A stretch of 64,000 bases of DNA. It comes from Pseudonocardia thermophila (lineage in GTDB: Bacteria > Actinomycetota > Actinomycetes > Mycobacteriales > Pseudonocardiaceae). Location of the stretch: NCBI RefSeq assembly GCF_900142365.1, contig NZ_FRAP01000008.1, positions 124,001 to 188,000 of the forward strand, read 5' to 3'. Below are positions 25,438 through 35,300 of this stretch, one piece after another. The notes beneath the pieces were generated by a model. It worked only from the letters and a program-made list of their open reading frames with translations. It had not been told where the DNA came from and did no database searches. The stretch's first letter is position 1, and each line of letters opens with the position of its first letter. The translations under genes were made by a program, and so were the position numbers.

Positions 25438-26709
25438 CTACCGGGGGCTGGTCGCTCGCGGCGCCCCGACGAGGTCGTCGGCCCGGGCCGCGGGGAGGAA
25501 CACCGTGAACACCGGCGGGCGAGCCCGGGACAGCTCCAGCCGACCCCCGTCCGCCTCCACGAGCGCTCGCGCCAGCGCCAGCCCCAGCCCGGTCGACGAA
25601 CCGACGGAGACCCCGCGGTCGAACACGTGCGGCACCAGCTCCTCCGGGATCCCGGGCCCGCTGTCGGAGACCTCGATGAGGATCGAGTTCTCCGCCGCCC
25701 GAGCGGCGAGGACGACGGTGCCGTCGCCGTGCTGGATGGCGTTGTCGACCAGCGCCCCGACGGCCTCGCGCAGCCGCGCCGGGGTGACCCTGGCCAGCAG
25801 GCCGTCGGGCACCCGCAGCTTGAGCGAGCGGCCGGCGGCGCGCAGGGCCGGCTTCCACTCGTCGGCGACGGCCGTCAGCGTCGGGCGCAGGTCCTGCACC
25901 TCGGCCCCCGCCGACCGGGCCGCCCGCGCGGCCTCCAGCAGCTCATCGAGCACCTCGGTGAGCTTCTCGGTCTGCTCGAGCGCGGCGAGCGCCTCCCGCC
26001 GCGCGCTCTCGTCGGGGTGCGTGGCGAGCTCGTCCAGCCGCAGCTGCAGCGCCGTGATGCGGCTGCGCAGCTGGTGGGAGACGTCGCCGACGAGATCGCG
26101 TTCGCGCTGCAGCAACGCGGCCAGTGCGCTCGCGGAGGTGTCGAGGACGTCGGAGACGCGGTCCAGCTCCGGGATGCCGTACCGCTGCGGTGCTGCCCGG
26201 AAGTCCCCGGCACCGAGCCGGGCGGCGCGGTCTGCGACGTCGGAGAGCGGCCCGGCGAGCCTGCGCGCCGTCCAGATCGCGATGCCGGTGCCGGCCGCGA
26301 GGGACAGCACCACGAGCAGCACCACGACGAACGTCACCTGCAGCTGCTGGGTGCGCAGCGTCGTGTCCGGCTCAGCGATCGTGAGCGTCCCGCCGGGCGC
26401 GAACGGCAGGGTCTCGACGACCGACCTGCTCGGGTCCAGCTCCGGCCCGACGGCGAGCAGCTGCTCGCCGTCCTGCTCGATCACGAGCCGCCCCCCGGCC
26501 GGCAGCGCCAGCTCCAGCTGGGAGGCGTCCAGGGCGGCGAGCTCGTCGGGCTCGTCGACCCGGCTGGCGATCTGCTCGAGCGTGCCGGTCAGCTCGGCCC
26601 GGTTGACGTCCTCGACCAGCACCCACGTGGTGAAGGCGAGCGGCACGCCGAGGATCAGCCCCATGATCGTGACGACGATCAGGGTCGACTGGAGGATCCG
26701 CCGCCGCAC
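25438..26709 (-). CDS. Two-component sensor histidine kinase
   Basis: Membrane kinase of 423 residues. Transmembrane helices lie at about 8-30 and 122-145, with an extracytoplasmic sensor between them. HAMP follows, then HisKA with the phosphoacceptor in LVGDVSHQLRSRITAL. The HATPase domain has the N-box VGALVDNAIQHGDG, DSGPGIPEE and STGLGLALARALVE. Start GTG at 26709, 9 bp after the response-regulator stop, so the pair form an operon. The signal is unknown. A repeat array (B) begins 7 bp after its stop. Confidence 0.92.
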   Translation of the reverse strand: MRRRILQSTLIVVTIMGLILGVPLAFTTWVLVEDVNRAELTGTLEQIASRVDEPDELAALDASQLELALPAGGRLVIEQDGEQLLAVGPELDPSRSVVETLPFAPGGTLTIAEPDTTLRTQQLQVTFVVVLLVVLSLAAGTGIAIWTARRLAGPLSDVADRAARLGAGDFRAAPQRYGIPELDRVSDVLDTSASALAALLQRERDLVGDVSHQLRSRITALQLRLDELATHPDESARREALAALEQTEKLTEVLDELLEAARAARSAGAEVQDLRPTLTAVADEWKPALRAAGRSLKLRVPDGLLARVTPARLREAVGALVDNAIQHGDGTVVLAARAAENSILIEVSDSGPGIPEELVPHVFDRGVSVGSSTGLGLALARALVEADGGRLELSRARPPVFTVFLPAARADDLVGAPRATSPR

Positions 26710-26718
26710 CGCCCGCGC

Positions 26719-27375
26719 CTAGTCGTGGTTGAACCGGAACCCGACCCCGCGCACGGTGGCGATGCGGCGCTCGCCGCCGATCTTGCGGCGCAGCCACGAC
26801 ATGTGCATGTCGAGCGTCTTGGACGACTTCATGTCGGGGTCGTGCCAGACCTCGCGGAGGATCTCCTCCCGGGTGACGACCTGCCCGGCGCGCTGCATCA
26901 GCACACGCAGGAGCTCGAACTCCTTGTTGGCGAGGTTCACCTCGACGCCGTCGACGAGCACCCGCCGCCCCGACAGCTCCATCCGCACGCCACCGACCTC
27001 GATCGTCTCGGGAGTGAACCGGCGCAGCAGCGCCCGCACCCGGGCGAGCAGCTCGGCGAGCCGGAACGGCTTGCCGACGTAGTCGTCGGCGCCGGCGTCG
27101 AGCCCGACGACGAAGTCGACCTCGTCGGTCCGCGCGGTCAGCATCAGCACGGGCATGTCGGGGAAGTCGAGCCGGACCCGCCGGCAGACCTCCAGCCCGT
27201 CCATGCCCGGCAGGCCGAGATCGAGCAGCAGCAGATCGACGCAGCCGGCCCGCACCCGCTTCAGCGCGGTGATCCCGTCCTCTGCGACGTCGACTGCGTA
27301 GCCCTCCCTCTGCAGCGCTCGCGACAGAGGTTCGGCGATCGCCGCGTCGTCCTCCGCGAGCAGCACCGTGGTCAC
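26719..27375 (-). CDS. OmpR-family response regulator
   Basis: 218 residues: a receiver domain with acidic pocket (LLAEDDAA), phosphorylated aspartate in LLLLDLGLPGMDG, and the switch LTARTDEVDF with lysine in DYVGKPFRL. The C-terminal winged helix has NLANKEFELLRVLMQRAG and KTLDMHMSWLRRKIGGE, typical OmpR/PhoB. GTG at 27375 (MTTVLLAEDD); the far longer open frame upstream overlaps the divergent hisN gene and is not coding. Partner of the adjacent kinase; target genes unknown. Confidence 0.92.
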   Translation of the reverse strand: MTTVLLAEDDAAIAEPLSRALQREGYAVDVAEDGITALKRVRAGCVDLLLLDLGLPGMDGLEVCRRVRLDFPDMPVLMLTARTDEVDFVVGLDAGADDYVGKPFRLAELLARVRALLRRFTPETIEVGGVRMELSGRRVLVDGVEVNLANKEFELLRVLMQRAGQVVTREEILREVWHDPDMKSSKTLDMHMSWLRRKIGGERRIATVRGVGFRFNHD

Positions 27376-27396
27376 GTCCTCACTGTAGGCCCGAGG

Positions 27397-28206
27397 ATGA
27401 TGATCGGCGTGAGCCCCGATCTCGACCTCGCCCTTCGGCTGGCCGACGCCGCCGACGACGTGACGCTCGCCCGCTTCCGGTCGAGCGACCTGCGGGTCAC
27501 CAGTAAGCCCGACCGCACCCCGGTCACCGACGCCGACACCGCGGTGGAGTCCCGGCTGCGGGAGCTGCTGGCCGCGGAGCGGCCGGGTGATGTGATCCTC
27601 GGCGAGGAGGAGGGCGGTGCGGTCGCCGCGCAGGGGCGGGGCTGGGTGATCGACCCGATCGACGGGACGAAGAACTTCTCCCGCGGGCTGCCGGTGTGGG
27701 CGACGCTGATCGGGCTGACCGTCGACGGCGAACCCGTCGTCGGCGTGGCGAGCGCTCCCGCGCTGGGCAGGCGCTGGTGGGCTGCCCGCGGCGAAGGCGC
27801 CTGGACCGCCGGCCCGGACGGGGCGCCGCGCCGGATCGGCGTCTCCGGTGTGACCGATCTCGCCGACGCCTACCTGACCACCACCGACGCCCGGTCGTTC
27901 ACCGAGATCGGCAGGGCGGATCGGTGGCAGGCGCTCACCGCGGCCGTGTGGGAGACCCGCGCGTTCGGCGACTTCTGGATGTACTGCCTGCTCGCCGAGG
28001 GCGCCGTGGACATCGCCGTCGACGCGCTGGCCAACCCGTGGGACCTCGCCGCGCTCGTCCCGATCGTGACGGAGGCGGGCGGGCGCTTGTCCGACCTCGC
28101 CGGCGTCGACGGGTTCACCGGCGGCAACGGCCTGGCCACCAACGGCGCGCTGCACGACGCGGTGGTGCGCACCCTCACCCCCTCGGGGTTGCGCGACCGC
28201 CGGTGA
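27397..28206 (+). CDS. hisN: Histidinol-phosphatase, inositol-monophosphatase type
   Basis: Mg-dependent phosphatase of the IMPase fold; this subgroup dephosphorylates histidinol phosphate. 269 residues with the metal-site motifs EEEGG, WVIDPIDGTKNFSRG and NPWDLAALVPIVTEAGG. ATG at 27397 is given; GTG at 27409 is an alternative start with similar support. Divergent from the response regulator (21-bp gap). The specific hisN assignment rests on overall similarity (KPDRTPVTDADTAVE and the F-W-Y segment FGDFWMYCLLAEG), so another sugar phosphate is possible. Confidence 0.83.
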   Translation: MMIGVSPDLDLALRLADAADDVTLARFRSSDLRVTSKPDRTPVTDADTAVESRLRELLAAERPGDVILGEEEGGAVAAQGRGWVIDPIDGTKNFSRGLPVWATLIGLTVDGEPVVGVASAPALGRRWWAARGEGAWTAGPDGAPRRIGVSGVTDLADAYLTTTDARSFTEIGRADRWQALTAAVWETRAFGDFWMYCLLAEGAVDIAVDALANPWDLAALVPIVTEAGGRLSDLAGVDGFTGGNGLATNGALHDAVVRTLTPSGLRDRR

Positions 28207-28748
28207 CCAGCGCGTCGATGTCGATCCGCAGCGGGAGCAGCTCGGTCACGACCAGCTCGTGGGTCGCCGTCCGGCTCTCGCGGTAGCTGTCGCCCGGGGC
28301 ACCGAGCCCGAACACGGTGATCGTCGGCACCGGCGGATCGAGATCGACGACCCAGTAGTGCGGGATCCTCGCATCGGCGTCCTCGAACGCCTTCAGGTGC
28401 AGGTCGACGCCTGCGGGTACCGGGCGAGATGATCTCGACGGCGAGGAGGGCGTCGGCCCCGCGACCCCTTCTCCGGGCCGGCCACCGAGACGATCACCAG
28501 CTCCGGTGCACGGACCGTGGCCGGATGCTGTGCCTGGACGACCTCGAACTCGAGCAGGCGCTCCCGCCCCGAGGGGACCTGGGGCGCGATCCGGGCGCAC
28601 GACTCGCCCATCGAGCGTGAGCGCTTCCGCGCCGGCCGCGGGGACCCGACGAGCACCCCTCCTGCAGCTCGTAGCGCGCCGATTCGTCTTCGGGCAGCGC
28701 GTCGTACTCCTCGGTCGTCATCAGATCGCGGTGCAGCGGCGTGGCCAT
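28175..28748 (-). pseudogene. Uma2-family (DUF820) endonuclease-like gene, broken by frameshifts
   Basis: The protein is legible only by switching frame at least three times. The N-terminus (MATPLHRDLMTTEEYDALPE, from 28748) breaks near 28660; the middle (FEVVQAQHPATVRAPELVIV) breaks near 28460; a short ADALLAVEIISPGTR piece follows; and the C-terminus (KAFEDADARIPHYWVVDLDP) resumes near 28405. These are the normal order of Uma2 segments, so this is a degraded gene. Its end overlaps the hisN 3' end by 32 bp. Sequencing indels are a less likely alternative given three sites. Confidence 0.8.
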
Positions 28749-28798
28749 GCGGGCAGTGCGCCGCACCCGCCGTCCGGCGCGGGGCCGAACCGCCGATG

Positions 28799-29743
28799 TC
28801 AGCCGGCCAGCGCGCGCACCACCCGCGACGGCGACGGCCTGCCCAGCTGCTCGGCCATCCACGTGCTGGTCGCCACGAGCCGGTCGAGATCGACGCCGTG
28901 CTGGATGCCCAGACCGTCGAGCATCCAGACGAGGTCCTCGGTGGCGAGGTTGCCGGTGGCCGACTCGGCGTACGGGCAGCCGCCCAGCCCACCGGCCGAC
29001 GCGTCGACGGTGGTGACCCCGCGGCGCAGCGCGGCGAGGGTGTTGGCCAGCGCCTGGCCGTAGGTGTCGTGGAAGTGCACGGCGAGCTTGTCGACGCCGA
29101 TCCCGGCGGCGATGCACGCGTCCAGCACGGCGTCGACGTGGCCGGGGGTGCCGGTGCCGATCGTGTCGCCGAGGGAGATCTGCGCGCACCCGCCCTCGAG
29201 GAGCCGGGCGGCCACCGAGGCGACCTGGGCGGGCGCGACCGCGCCCTCCCAGGGATCGCCCCAGCACATCGACACGTAACCGCGCACGGTCAGCCCGGCC
29301 TCACGGGCCCGCTCCAGCACCGGCGCGAACATCTCGAACTGGGTGTCGAGTGTCCGGTTGAGGTTGCGCTCGGCGAACGTCTCGGTGGCGCTGGCGAACA
29401 CCGCGACGTGCGTGAGCCCGGCGGCGACGGCCCGGTCCAGCCCGCGCTCGTTCGGCACGAGCACCGGGTAGTCGACGCCGTCGCGCCGTTCCAGCACGGA
29501 GATCAGCTCCTCGGCGTCGGCGAGCTGGGGCACCCACTTCGGGTGCACGAAGCTGGTGGCTTCCAGCGTGGTGAGCCCGGCGTCGGCGAGCCGGCTCAGG
29601 AACTCCGCCTTCACCGAGACCGGAACGATCGTCTTCTCGTTCTGCAGTCCGTCGCGCGGGCCGACCTCGTAGATGGTGACGCGCTCCGGCAGGCCGTCCG
29701 TCGGCACCCGCATGGGCAGCGCCCTGGTCGTCTCGCTGGTCAT
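28799..29743 (-). CDS. mvaB: Hydroxymethylglutaryl-CoA lyase
   Basis: TIM-barrel lyase splitting HMG-CoA into acetyl-CoA and acetoacetate, the last step of leucine degradation. 314 residues with the catalytic YEVGPRDGLQNEKTI, metal-binding HFHDTYGQALAN and the cysteine signature GGLGGCPYA. ATG at 29743 is used (MTSETTRALPMR); ATG at 29713 is an alternative. Acetoacetate made here could be activated by the acetoacetyl-CoA-synthetase-like enzyme at 44-46 kb, which is inference. It lies 64 bp downstream of birA. Confidence 0.9.
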   Translation of the reverse strand: MTSETTRALPMRVPTDGLPERVTIYEVGPRDGLQNEKTIVPVSVKAEFLSRLADAGLTTLEATSFVHPKWVPQLADAEELISVLERRDGVDYPVLVPNERGLDRAVAAGLTHVAVFASATETFAERNLNRTLDTQFEMFAPVLERAREAGLTVRGYVSMCWGDPWEGAVAPAQVASVAARLLEGGCAQISLGDTIGTGTPGHVDAVLDACIAAGIGVDKLAVHFHDTYGQALANTLAALRRGVTTVDASAGGLGGCPYAESATGNLATEDLVWMLDGLGIQHGVDLDRLVATSTWMAEQLGRPSPSRVVRALAG

Positions 29744-29807
29744 CCTCGTCCGCCACTTCCTGGTAGAGCAGGGGCAACGAACGGACCTTAACCAGGAATC
29801 GGCGAGA

Positions 29808-30602
29808 TCAGGCCCGCGGCCGCAGGTGCACCACGTCACCTGCCGCGACGGCGCGGCGCGTGCCGGATTCGTCGAGCAGCAGCAGACGGCCGTCGACGTC
29901 GACGTCCTCCGCGATGCCGGTGAGCACGGCGCCGCCGGGGAGCTCCACCCGCACGGCGGAGCCGAGGCTCAGACAGCCCGCTCGGTAGTCGCCGCGCAGC
30001 ACCTCGGGATCACCGCGCCGCTCCCGCCAGACCTGCTCCCGCTCGGCGAGGTTGCGCAGCAGGGCGATCAGGACCGTGCTGCGGTCGGCGTCGATCCCCT
30101 CCGCAGCGAGCGAGGTCGCGTTGGGCTGCCCCTCGGGTACGGCGCCGACGTTCAGACCGATCCCGACGACGACCGCGTCGCCGGTCACCTCGGCGAGGAT
30201 GCCGGCGGCCTTGCGCGGCTCGGTGCCCATCAGCAGGTCGTTGGGCCACTTCAGGCCGGCGGGCACGTCGTCGTCGAGTTCGCGGATCGTGTCGAGCAGG
30301 GCCAGGCCGGCCAGCAGCGGCAGCCAGCCGTAGCGGGACGGCGATACGGTGGTCGGCCGCAGCAGCACGCTCACGGTGAGCCCGGTGCCGGGCGGCGAGA
30401 GCCACGTGCGGGCCAGCCGGCCCCGGCCGGCCTCCTGGTGCTCAGCGATCAGGACGCTGCGGTCCGGTGCGCCGCGCTCGGCGGCGGCGAGCAGATCAGC
30501 GTTGGTCGACCCGGTCCGCTCGACGATCTCGATGTGCGACCAGGCTCCCGCGAGCGTCGAACGAACCGCGTCCGCGTCGAGGTGCGCGGCTGTCCGGTTC
30601 AT
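29808..30602 (-). CDS. birA: Biotin-[acetyl-CoA-carboxylase] ligase
   Basis: Activates biotin as biotinyl-AMP and attaches it to carrier lysines, here most likely the EAMKMEN site of AccA3 at 40.8-42.6 kb. 264 residues with SIEI-type opening, ERTGSTNADLL, the nucleotide/biotin loop AGRGRLARTW and KWPNDLLMG. It lacks the N-terminal DNA-binding domain of the E. coli repressor form, so it is a ligase only. ATG at 30602. Position beside accD5 matches Rv3279c. Confidence 0.94.
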   Translation of the reverse strand: MNRTAAHLDADAVRSTLAGAWSHIEIVERTGSTNADLLAAAERGAPDRSVLIAEHQEAGRGRLARTWLSPPGTGLTVSVLLRPTTVSPSRYGWLPLLAGLALLDTIRELDDDVPAGLKWPNDLLMGTEPRKAAGILAEVTGDAVVVGIGLNVGAVPEGQPNATSLAAEGIDADRSTVLIALLRNLAEREQVWRERRGDPEVLRGDYRAGCLSLGSAVRVELPGGAVLTGIAEDVDVDGRLLLLDESGTRRAVAAGDVVHLRPRA

Positions 30603-30737
30603 GCCGCGGACGCTACCTGCGCGGGGAGCGGATCGCCGACCCGCGGACGGTGCATCTCCGCCGGGCGGCCGACGATCCGCGCCGGGCTGCACGCTCGTGC
30701 CGTTCGGCGATCGCACCGCCACGCCCGTCGCGCGCGG

Positions 30738-32552
30738 TCAGCCGGCGAGCGCCTCCGCCACCACCACGGCTGCTGCTGCGGACCACGCCTGCGGGCGGCA
30801 CGAGGTCGGGTACGGCACGGGCGCGGTGACCTCGTCCGACCCGAACCCGCCGAACAGCTCCGGCAGCCGCCACCCCAGTGCCGCGGCCGCGTCCAGCAGT
30901 TGCCCGGCCAGCAGCGCGGCGTGGTCGCGGTGCCCGGTGCGCAGCAGGCCGCGGATCGCGATCGCGGTGTCGTGCGGCCACACCGATCCGCAGTGGTACG
31001 ACAGCGGCGCGTACCCGCGGGCGGCCGCGGACATGGTGCGCAACCCGTAGCCGCTCGCCAGGTCCGGCTGCACGAGCCGGTCGGCGACGGCGGCGGTCTC
31101 GGCGTCGTCGAGCAGGCCGGTGCCGAGGAGGTGGCCGATGTTGCTGGTCGCGGTGTCGACCGGGCGCTTGGCACCGTCGAGCGCGAGCGCGGGGAACCGG
31201 CCGCGCTCGTCGGTCACCCAGAACGCCTCCCGGAACCGCCGCGCCAGCGCTGCCGCCCACTCCCGCCACGCCGTCCCGTCCCCGCCGAGCGCGTCGAGCA
31301 GCTCGGCCCCGGCGAGCGCGGCCTCGTGCGCGTAGCCCTGCACCTCACACAGTGCGACGGGGCCCTCGGCGATCCGCCCGTCCGGGAACTGCACCGAGGC
31401 GGCGGAGTCCTTCCACCCCTGGTTGACCAGGCCGTGGCCGCTCTCGTCGAGGTACTCCGCGAAGCCGTCGCCGTCGCGGTCGGCGTGGTCGCGCAGCCAG
31501 CCGAGCGCCGCGTCGAGGTTCGGCCGCAGCGCGGCCACGTCCGCGTCCGGCATGCCGTGCCGCCACGCGTCGCGCAGCAGCGTGATCCACAGCGGGGTGG
31601 CGTCGATCGTGCCGTAGTAGACGGGCGGCAGCACCAGCCCGCTGCCGTGCTCGGCGGTGCCGCGGCGGCGTTCGTGCAGGATCTTGCCGGGCTGCTCACC
31701 GGAGCCGGGATCGTGCCTCGTGCCCTGCAACCGGGCCAGCACGCGCAGGGTGCCGGACGCGATCCGCGGATCGACCGGCAGCAGCATCGTCGCCGCCCAC
31801 AGCGCGTCGCGCCCGAACAGGGTCAGGTACCACGGCGCACCCGCGGTGGCGAACAGGTCCGCGGATCGCGGCTCGGTCGCGATCAGCCCGTCGAGGTCCG
31901 CGTAGGACCGGTCGAGGAGGGCGGCGACGGCCCGATCGCGCGGCCGGCCACCGCGGCGCACCCGGGTCGGGGCCCCGACCACGACCGCGTCCGGGTCGGT
32001 GACGGCGAGCGTCCACCGCACCGCCGCCCGCTGCCCCGCCGCCACGGTGACCGGCCACGCCAGCTCCGCACCGTCCCGGGCCACGGTGATCTGCGCGCCG
32101 GGCGCAGCCAGCCGGGCCTCCACGGCGCCGGCCCGCCACACCAGCGCGCCGTCGTCGACGGCCGGCACCACGAGGTCGCGCTCCCGACCGGCACGCACGT
32201 CCGCCACCGGGGCGAGATCGCTGCCGACGGCCAGCCCGACGACCACGGCCACCTCCGCCGCCGAGGCGTTGTGCACCGTCAACGTCTCCGCGAGCCCGTC
32301 CGGTCGGACGTCCCGGCTGCGGTGCACCAGCACGTCCGGGTCGCGGCGGGCCCCGCGCACGAACCCGGCCTCCGGCCCCGCCGGCACCGGCTCCGCTCCG
32401 TCCAGGGTGACGACCGCGCGCGTGAGGACGCGCACGTCGCCGCAGATCACACCCTGCGCACCGGTACCGCGCAGCTGCCCGTCCGGACCGGTGAGGCAGA
32501 CGGTCGGGGCAGCGACGGCGACGGCGAGATCCTGCAGGTGCGGGGTGGCCAT
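30738..32552 (-). CDS. Amylo-alpha-1,6-glucosidase / glycogen-debranching-like enzyme
   Basis: 604-residue protein. The N-terminal half is the beta-rich domain found in glycogen-debranching enzymes ([17 protein letters not shown] and onward to residue 200); the C-terminal half is an (alpha/alpha)6 barrel with [47 protein letters not shown] and [18 protein letters not shown]. It probably acts on a branched or alpha-linked glucan; the exact bond is not given by sequence. ATG at 32552. Divergent from accD5 and inserted between birA and accD5 compared with M. tuberculosis. Confidence 0.82.
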   Translation of the reverse strand: MATPHLQDLAVAVAAPTVCLTGPDGQLRGTGAQGVICGDVRVLTRAVVTLDGAEPVPAGPEAGFVRGARRDPDVLVHRSRDVRPDGLAETLTVHNASAAEVAVVVGLAVGSDLAPVADVRAGRERDLVVPAVDDGALVWRAGAVEARLAAPGAQITVARDGAELAWPVTVAAGQRAAVRWTLAVTDPDAVVVGAPTRVRRGGRPRDRAVAALLDRSYADLDGLIATEPRSADLFATAGAPWYLTLFGRDALWAATMLLPVDPRIASGTLRVLARLQGTRHDPGSGEQPGKILHERRRGTAEHGSGLVLPPVYYGTIDATPLWITLLRDAWRHGMPDADVAALRPNLDAALGWLRDHADRDGDGFAEYLDESGHGLVNQGWKDSAASVQFPDGRIAEGPVALCEVQGYAHEAALAGAELLDALGGDGTAWREWAAALARRFREAFWVTDERGRFPALALDGAKRPVDTATSNIGHLLGTGLLDDAETAAVADRLVQPDLASGYGLRTMSAAARGYAPLSYHCGSVWPHDTAIAIRGLLRTGHRDHAALLAGQLLDAAAALGWRLPELFGGFGSDEVTAPVPYPTSCRPQAWSAAAAVVVAEALAG

Positions 32553-32680
32553 GCCGCCCGACGCTACGGGCCCCCGGTCGTCGCCACCGCGGGTCGGTGT
32601 CGCCGGCCACGCCGCGACCAGGGCCAGACGTGACGCAGACCGCGCCGCAGCAGCGGAACCGTCGGGTTATGGTCCGGCGC

Positions 32681-34324
32681 ATGAGTTCCGCCTTGGAGCC
32701 GGCCGCCGACGTGTCCGGTGCCGCCGCTGCCGAACCCGACGTCCACACCACGGCGGGCAAGCTCGCCGACCTGTACCGGCGCCTCGACGGCGCGATCCAC
32801 GTCAGCAGCCCCGAGGCCATCGAGCGCCAGCACGCCAAGGGCCGCCAGACCGCCCGCGAGCGGATCGACCAGCTGCTGGACCCGGGCTCGTTCGTGGAGC
32901 TCGACGCGCTGACCCGGCACCGGTCCACGAACTTCGGCATGGACGCCAAGCGCCCGTTCGGCGACGGTGTCGTGACCGGCACCGGCACCATCGACGGCCG
33001 CCCGGTCGCGGTGTTCAGCCAGGACGCCACGGTGTTCGGCGGCGCGCTCGGCGAGGTCTACGGCGAGAAGATCGTCAAGGTCATGGACCTCGCCATGAAG
33101 ATCGGCTGCCCCGTCATCGGCATCAACGACGGCGGCGGCGCGCGCATCCAGGAGGGTGTCGTCGCGCTCGGCCTCTACGGCGAGATCTTCATGCGCAACG
33201 TGCGCAGCTCCGGCGTGATCCCGCAGATCTCGCTGATCATGGGTGCGTGCGCGGGCGGCGCGGTGTACTCGCCCGCGATCACCGACTTCACGGTGATGGT
33301 CGACCAGACCAGCAACATGTTCATCACCGGGCCGGACATCATCAAGACGGTCACCGGCGAGGACGTGGACTTCGAGGACCTCGGCGGCGGCCGGACGCAC
33401 AACACCAAGTCCGGCGTGGCGCACTACCTCGCCTCCGACGAGGCCGACGCGTTCGCCTACGTCAAGGAGCTGCTGAGCTACCTGCCGTCGAACAACATGT
33501 CGGAGCCGCCGGTCTTCCCGGCACCGCAGCCGACCGAGGGCAGCATCGTCGACGACCTCACCGAGTCCGACCTGGAGCTCGACACGATCATCCCGGACTC
33601 GCCCAACACGCCGTACGACATCCGCGAGGTGATCACCCGGGTCGTCGACGACGGCGAGTTCCTCGAGGTCCACGAGCTGTTCGCGCCGAACATCGTCGTG
33701 GGCTACGCGCGGGTGGAGGGCCGCTCGGTCGGGGTCGTGGCCAACCAGCCGACCCAGTTCGCCGGCTGCCTCGACATCGACGCGTCGGAGAAGGCGGCGC
33801 GGTTCGTGCGCACCTGCGACGCCTTCAACATCCCGATCCTGACGTTCGTCGACGTGCCCGGTTTCCTGCCCGGCACGGAGCAGGAGTGGAACGGCATCAT
33901 CCGCCGCGGCGCCAAACTGATCTACGCCTACGCCGAGGCGACCGTCCCGAAGGTCACGGTGATCACCCGCAAGGCCTACGGCGGCGCGTACGACGTGATG
34001 GGGTCGAAGCACCTCGGCGCCGACATCAACGTGGCGTGGCCGACGGCGCAGATCGCCGTCACAGGTGCCGCGGGCGCGGTGAACATCCTCTACCGCAAGG
34101 AGCTCAGGGGCCTGGAGGGCGACGAGCTCGCCGCCCGGCGCGCCCAGCTCCAGCAGGAGTACGAGGACACGCTCTGCAACCCGTACATCGCGGCCGACCG
34201 CGGTTACATCGACGCGGTCATCCCACCCTCGCACACCCGCGGCTACGTGGGCCGCGCGCTGCGTCTGCTGCAGACCAAGCGCGAGTCGGCGCCGCCGCGC
34301 AAGCACGGGAACATCCCGCTGTGA
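32681..34324 (+). CDS. accD5: Acyl-CoA carboxylase beta subunit (AccD5 type)
   Basis: Carboxyltransferase subunit transferring CO2 from biotin to an acyl-CoA, mainly propionyl-CoA in AccD5 enzymes. 547 residues, two crotonase-like halves: [39 protein letters not shown] and [16 protein letters not shown] in the first; [20 protein letters not shown] and [18 protein letters not shown] in the second. Start ATG at 32681; two upstream in-frame ATGs lack similarity. Stop overlaps accE5 (GTGA). Works with AccA3, encoded 6.5 kb downstream. Confidence 0.95.
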   Translation: MSSALEPAADVSGAAAAEPDVHTTAGKLADLYRRLDGAIHVSSPEAIERQHAKGRQTARERIDQLLDPGSFVELDALTRHRSTNFGMDAKRPFGDGVVTGTGTIDGRPVAVFSQDATVFGGALGEVYGEKIVKVMDLAMKIGCPVIGINDGGGARIQEGVVALGLYGEIFMRNVRSSGVIPQISLIMGACAGGAVYSPAITDFTVMVDQTSNMFITGPDIIKTVTGEDVDFEDLGGGRTHNTKSGVAHYLASDEADAFAYVKELLSYLPSNNMSEPPVFPAPQPTEGSIVDDLTESDLELDTIIPDSPNTPYDIREVITRVVDDGEFLEVHELFAPNIVVGYARVEGRSVGVVANQPTQFAGCLDIDASEKAARFVRTCDAFNIPILTFVDVPGFLPGTEQEWNGIIRRGAKLIYAYAEATVPKVTVITRKAYGGAYDVMGSKHLGADINVAWPTAQIAVTGAAGAVNILYRKELRGLEGDELAARRAQLQQEYEDTLCNPYIAADRGYIDAVIPPSHTRGYVGRALRLLQTKRESAPPRKHGNIPL

Positions 34325-34554
34325 GCGTCGAGGAGCTGACCCCGCAGGAGCGCCGCGCGCTCTTCCGGGTGGTGCGGGGCGAGCCGACCGACGAGGAGCT
34401 GGCGGCGCTGACCGTGGTGCTCGCGGCCGCGGCATCCGCCGGGGGCGCTAAGGAGCAGCCGGTGCGCGACCGGTGGTCCGACCCCACGGCGCAGTTCCGC
34501 CGCCCGATCCAGGTCGGCCCGGACGCCTGGCGAACCGCGTTCTGGCCCCGGTGA
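34321..34554 (+). CDS. accE5: Acyl-CoA carboxylase epsilon subunit
   Basis: 77-residue stabilising subunit found only in actinobacterial acyl-CoA carboxylases. The [16 protein letters not shown]-like core here reads [20 protein letters not shown], and the C-terminus [20 protein letters not shown] is the family tail. GTG start overlaps the accD5 stop by 4 bp. Corresponds to Rv3281. Confidence 0.9.
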   Translation: MSVEELTPQERRALFRVVRGEPTDEELAALTVVLAAAASAGGAKEQPVRDRWSDPTAQFRRPIQVGPDAWRTAFWPR

Positions 34555-34559
34555 GCGCG

Positions 34560-34622
34560 CGTCGAGAACGAAGTCGTGGTGATCGAAGAGCCGGATCGAT
34601 CACCACAGCTTCGTTCTCGACG
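34560..34622. terminator. Long interrupted hairpin after accE5
   Basis: 14-bp perfect outer stem (34560-34573 with 34609-34622), a 2-nt mismatch, then an 11-bp inner stem (34576-34586 with 34596-34606) and a 9-nt loop. It begins 6 bp after the accE5 stop and ends 42 bp before maf. Without a T-tract it may be a rho-independent-like end, an mRNA stabiliser or a mobile palindromic element. Confidence 0.6.
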
Positions 34623-34664
34623 GGGGCACCGCCTCGCCGCCGAGCCCTTCCGTAGGGTCGACGG

Positions 34665-35300
34665 GTGCTCGTCGTGCTCGCCTCCGCCTCCCCCGCCCGC
34701 CTCGGTGTGCTGCGCGCCGCCGGCATCGACCCCGTGGTCGAGGTCGCCGACCTCGACGAGGACGCGCTGCTGGCCGGCATGCCGGGCGCCGGGCCCGCGG
34801 AGAAGGTGACCGCGCTGGCGGCGGCCAAGGCGGCCGCGGTCACCGAGCGGGTCGCCGCCCGCCACCCGCACGCGGTCGTGATCGGCTGCGACTCGATGCT
34901 CATGCTCGACGGCCGGCTCGTGGGCAAGCCGCGCACGGCCGAGGTGGCGCGGGAGCGCTGGGCAGCGATGGCCGGCCGCACCGGCGAGCTGTTCACCGGC
35001 CACGCCGTGCTGCGGCTGATCGACGGCGCGGTGGCCTGCCGGGCCGACGGGCACGCCGTCACCGAGGTGCGCTTCGCCGAGCCCACCCCGGCCGAGCTCG
35101 ACGCCTACCTGGCCTCCGGCGAGCCGCTCGCCGTCGCTGGTGCGTTCACGATCGACGGGCTCGGCGGGTGGTTCGTCGAGGGCCTCGACGGCGATCCGTC
35201 GAACGTGGTGGGCCTGTCGCTCCCGCTCACCCGCAAGCTGCTGGCCCGCGTCGGGGTGACGGTCACCGACCTGTGGGCAGCCCGGCGCGCGCCCGCCTGA
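34665..35300 (+). CDS. maf: Maf-family nucleotide pyrophosphatase
   Basis: House-cleaning pyrophosphatase hydrolysing non-canonical nucleoside triphosphates. 211 residues, with VLASASPARLGVLRAAGI at the N-terminus, the catalytic GCDSMLMLDGRLVGKPRT, and DPSNVVGLSLPLTRKLL near the end. GTG start at 34665. It follows accD5-accE5 on the same strand, as Rv3282 does, though a long hairpin lies between. Substrate preference is unassigned. Confidence 0.92.
   Translation: MLVVLASASPARLGVLRAAGIDPVVEVADLDEDALLAGMPGAGPAEKVTALAAAKAAAVTERVAARHPHAVVIGCDSMLMLDGRLVGKPRTAEVARERWAAMAGRTGELFTGHAVLRLIDGAVACRADGHAVTEVRFAEPTPAELDAYLASGEPLAVAGAFTIDGLGGWFVEGLDGDPSNVVGLSLPLTRKLLARVGVTVTDLWAARRAPA

Noticed and set aside
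29673-32633. 986-residue plus-strand frame opposite HMG-CoA lyase, birA and the debranching enzyme
   Set aside because: Antisense shadow; the minus-strand proteins have clear catalytic motifs throughout.
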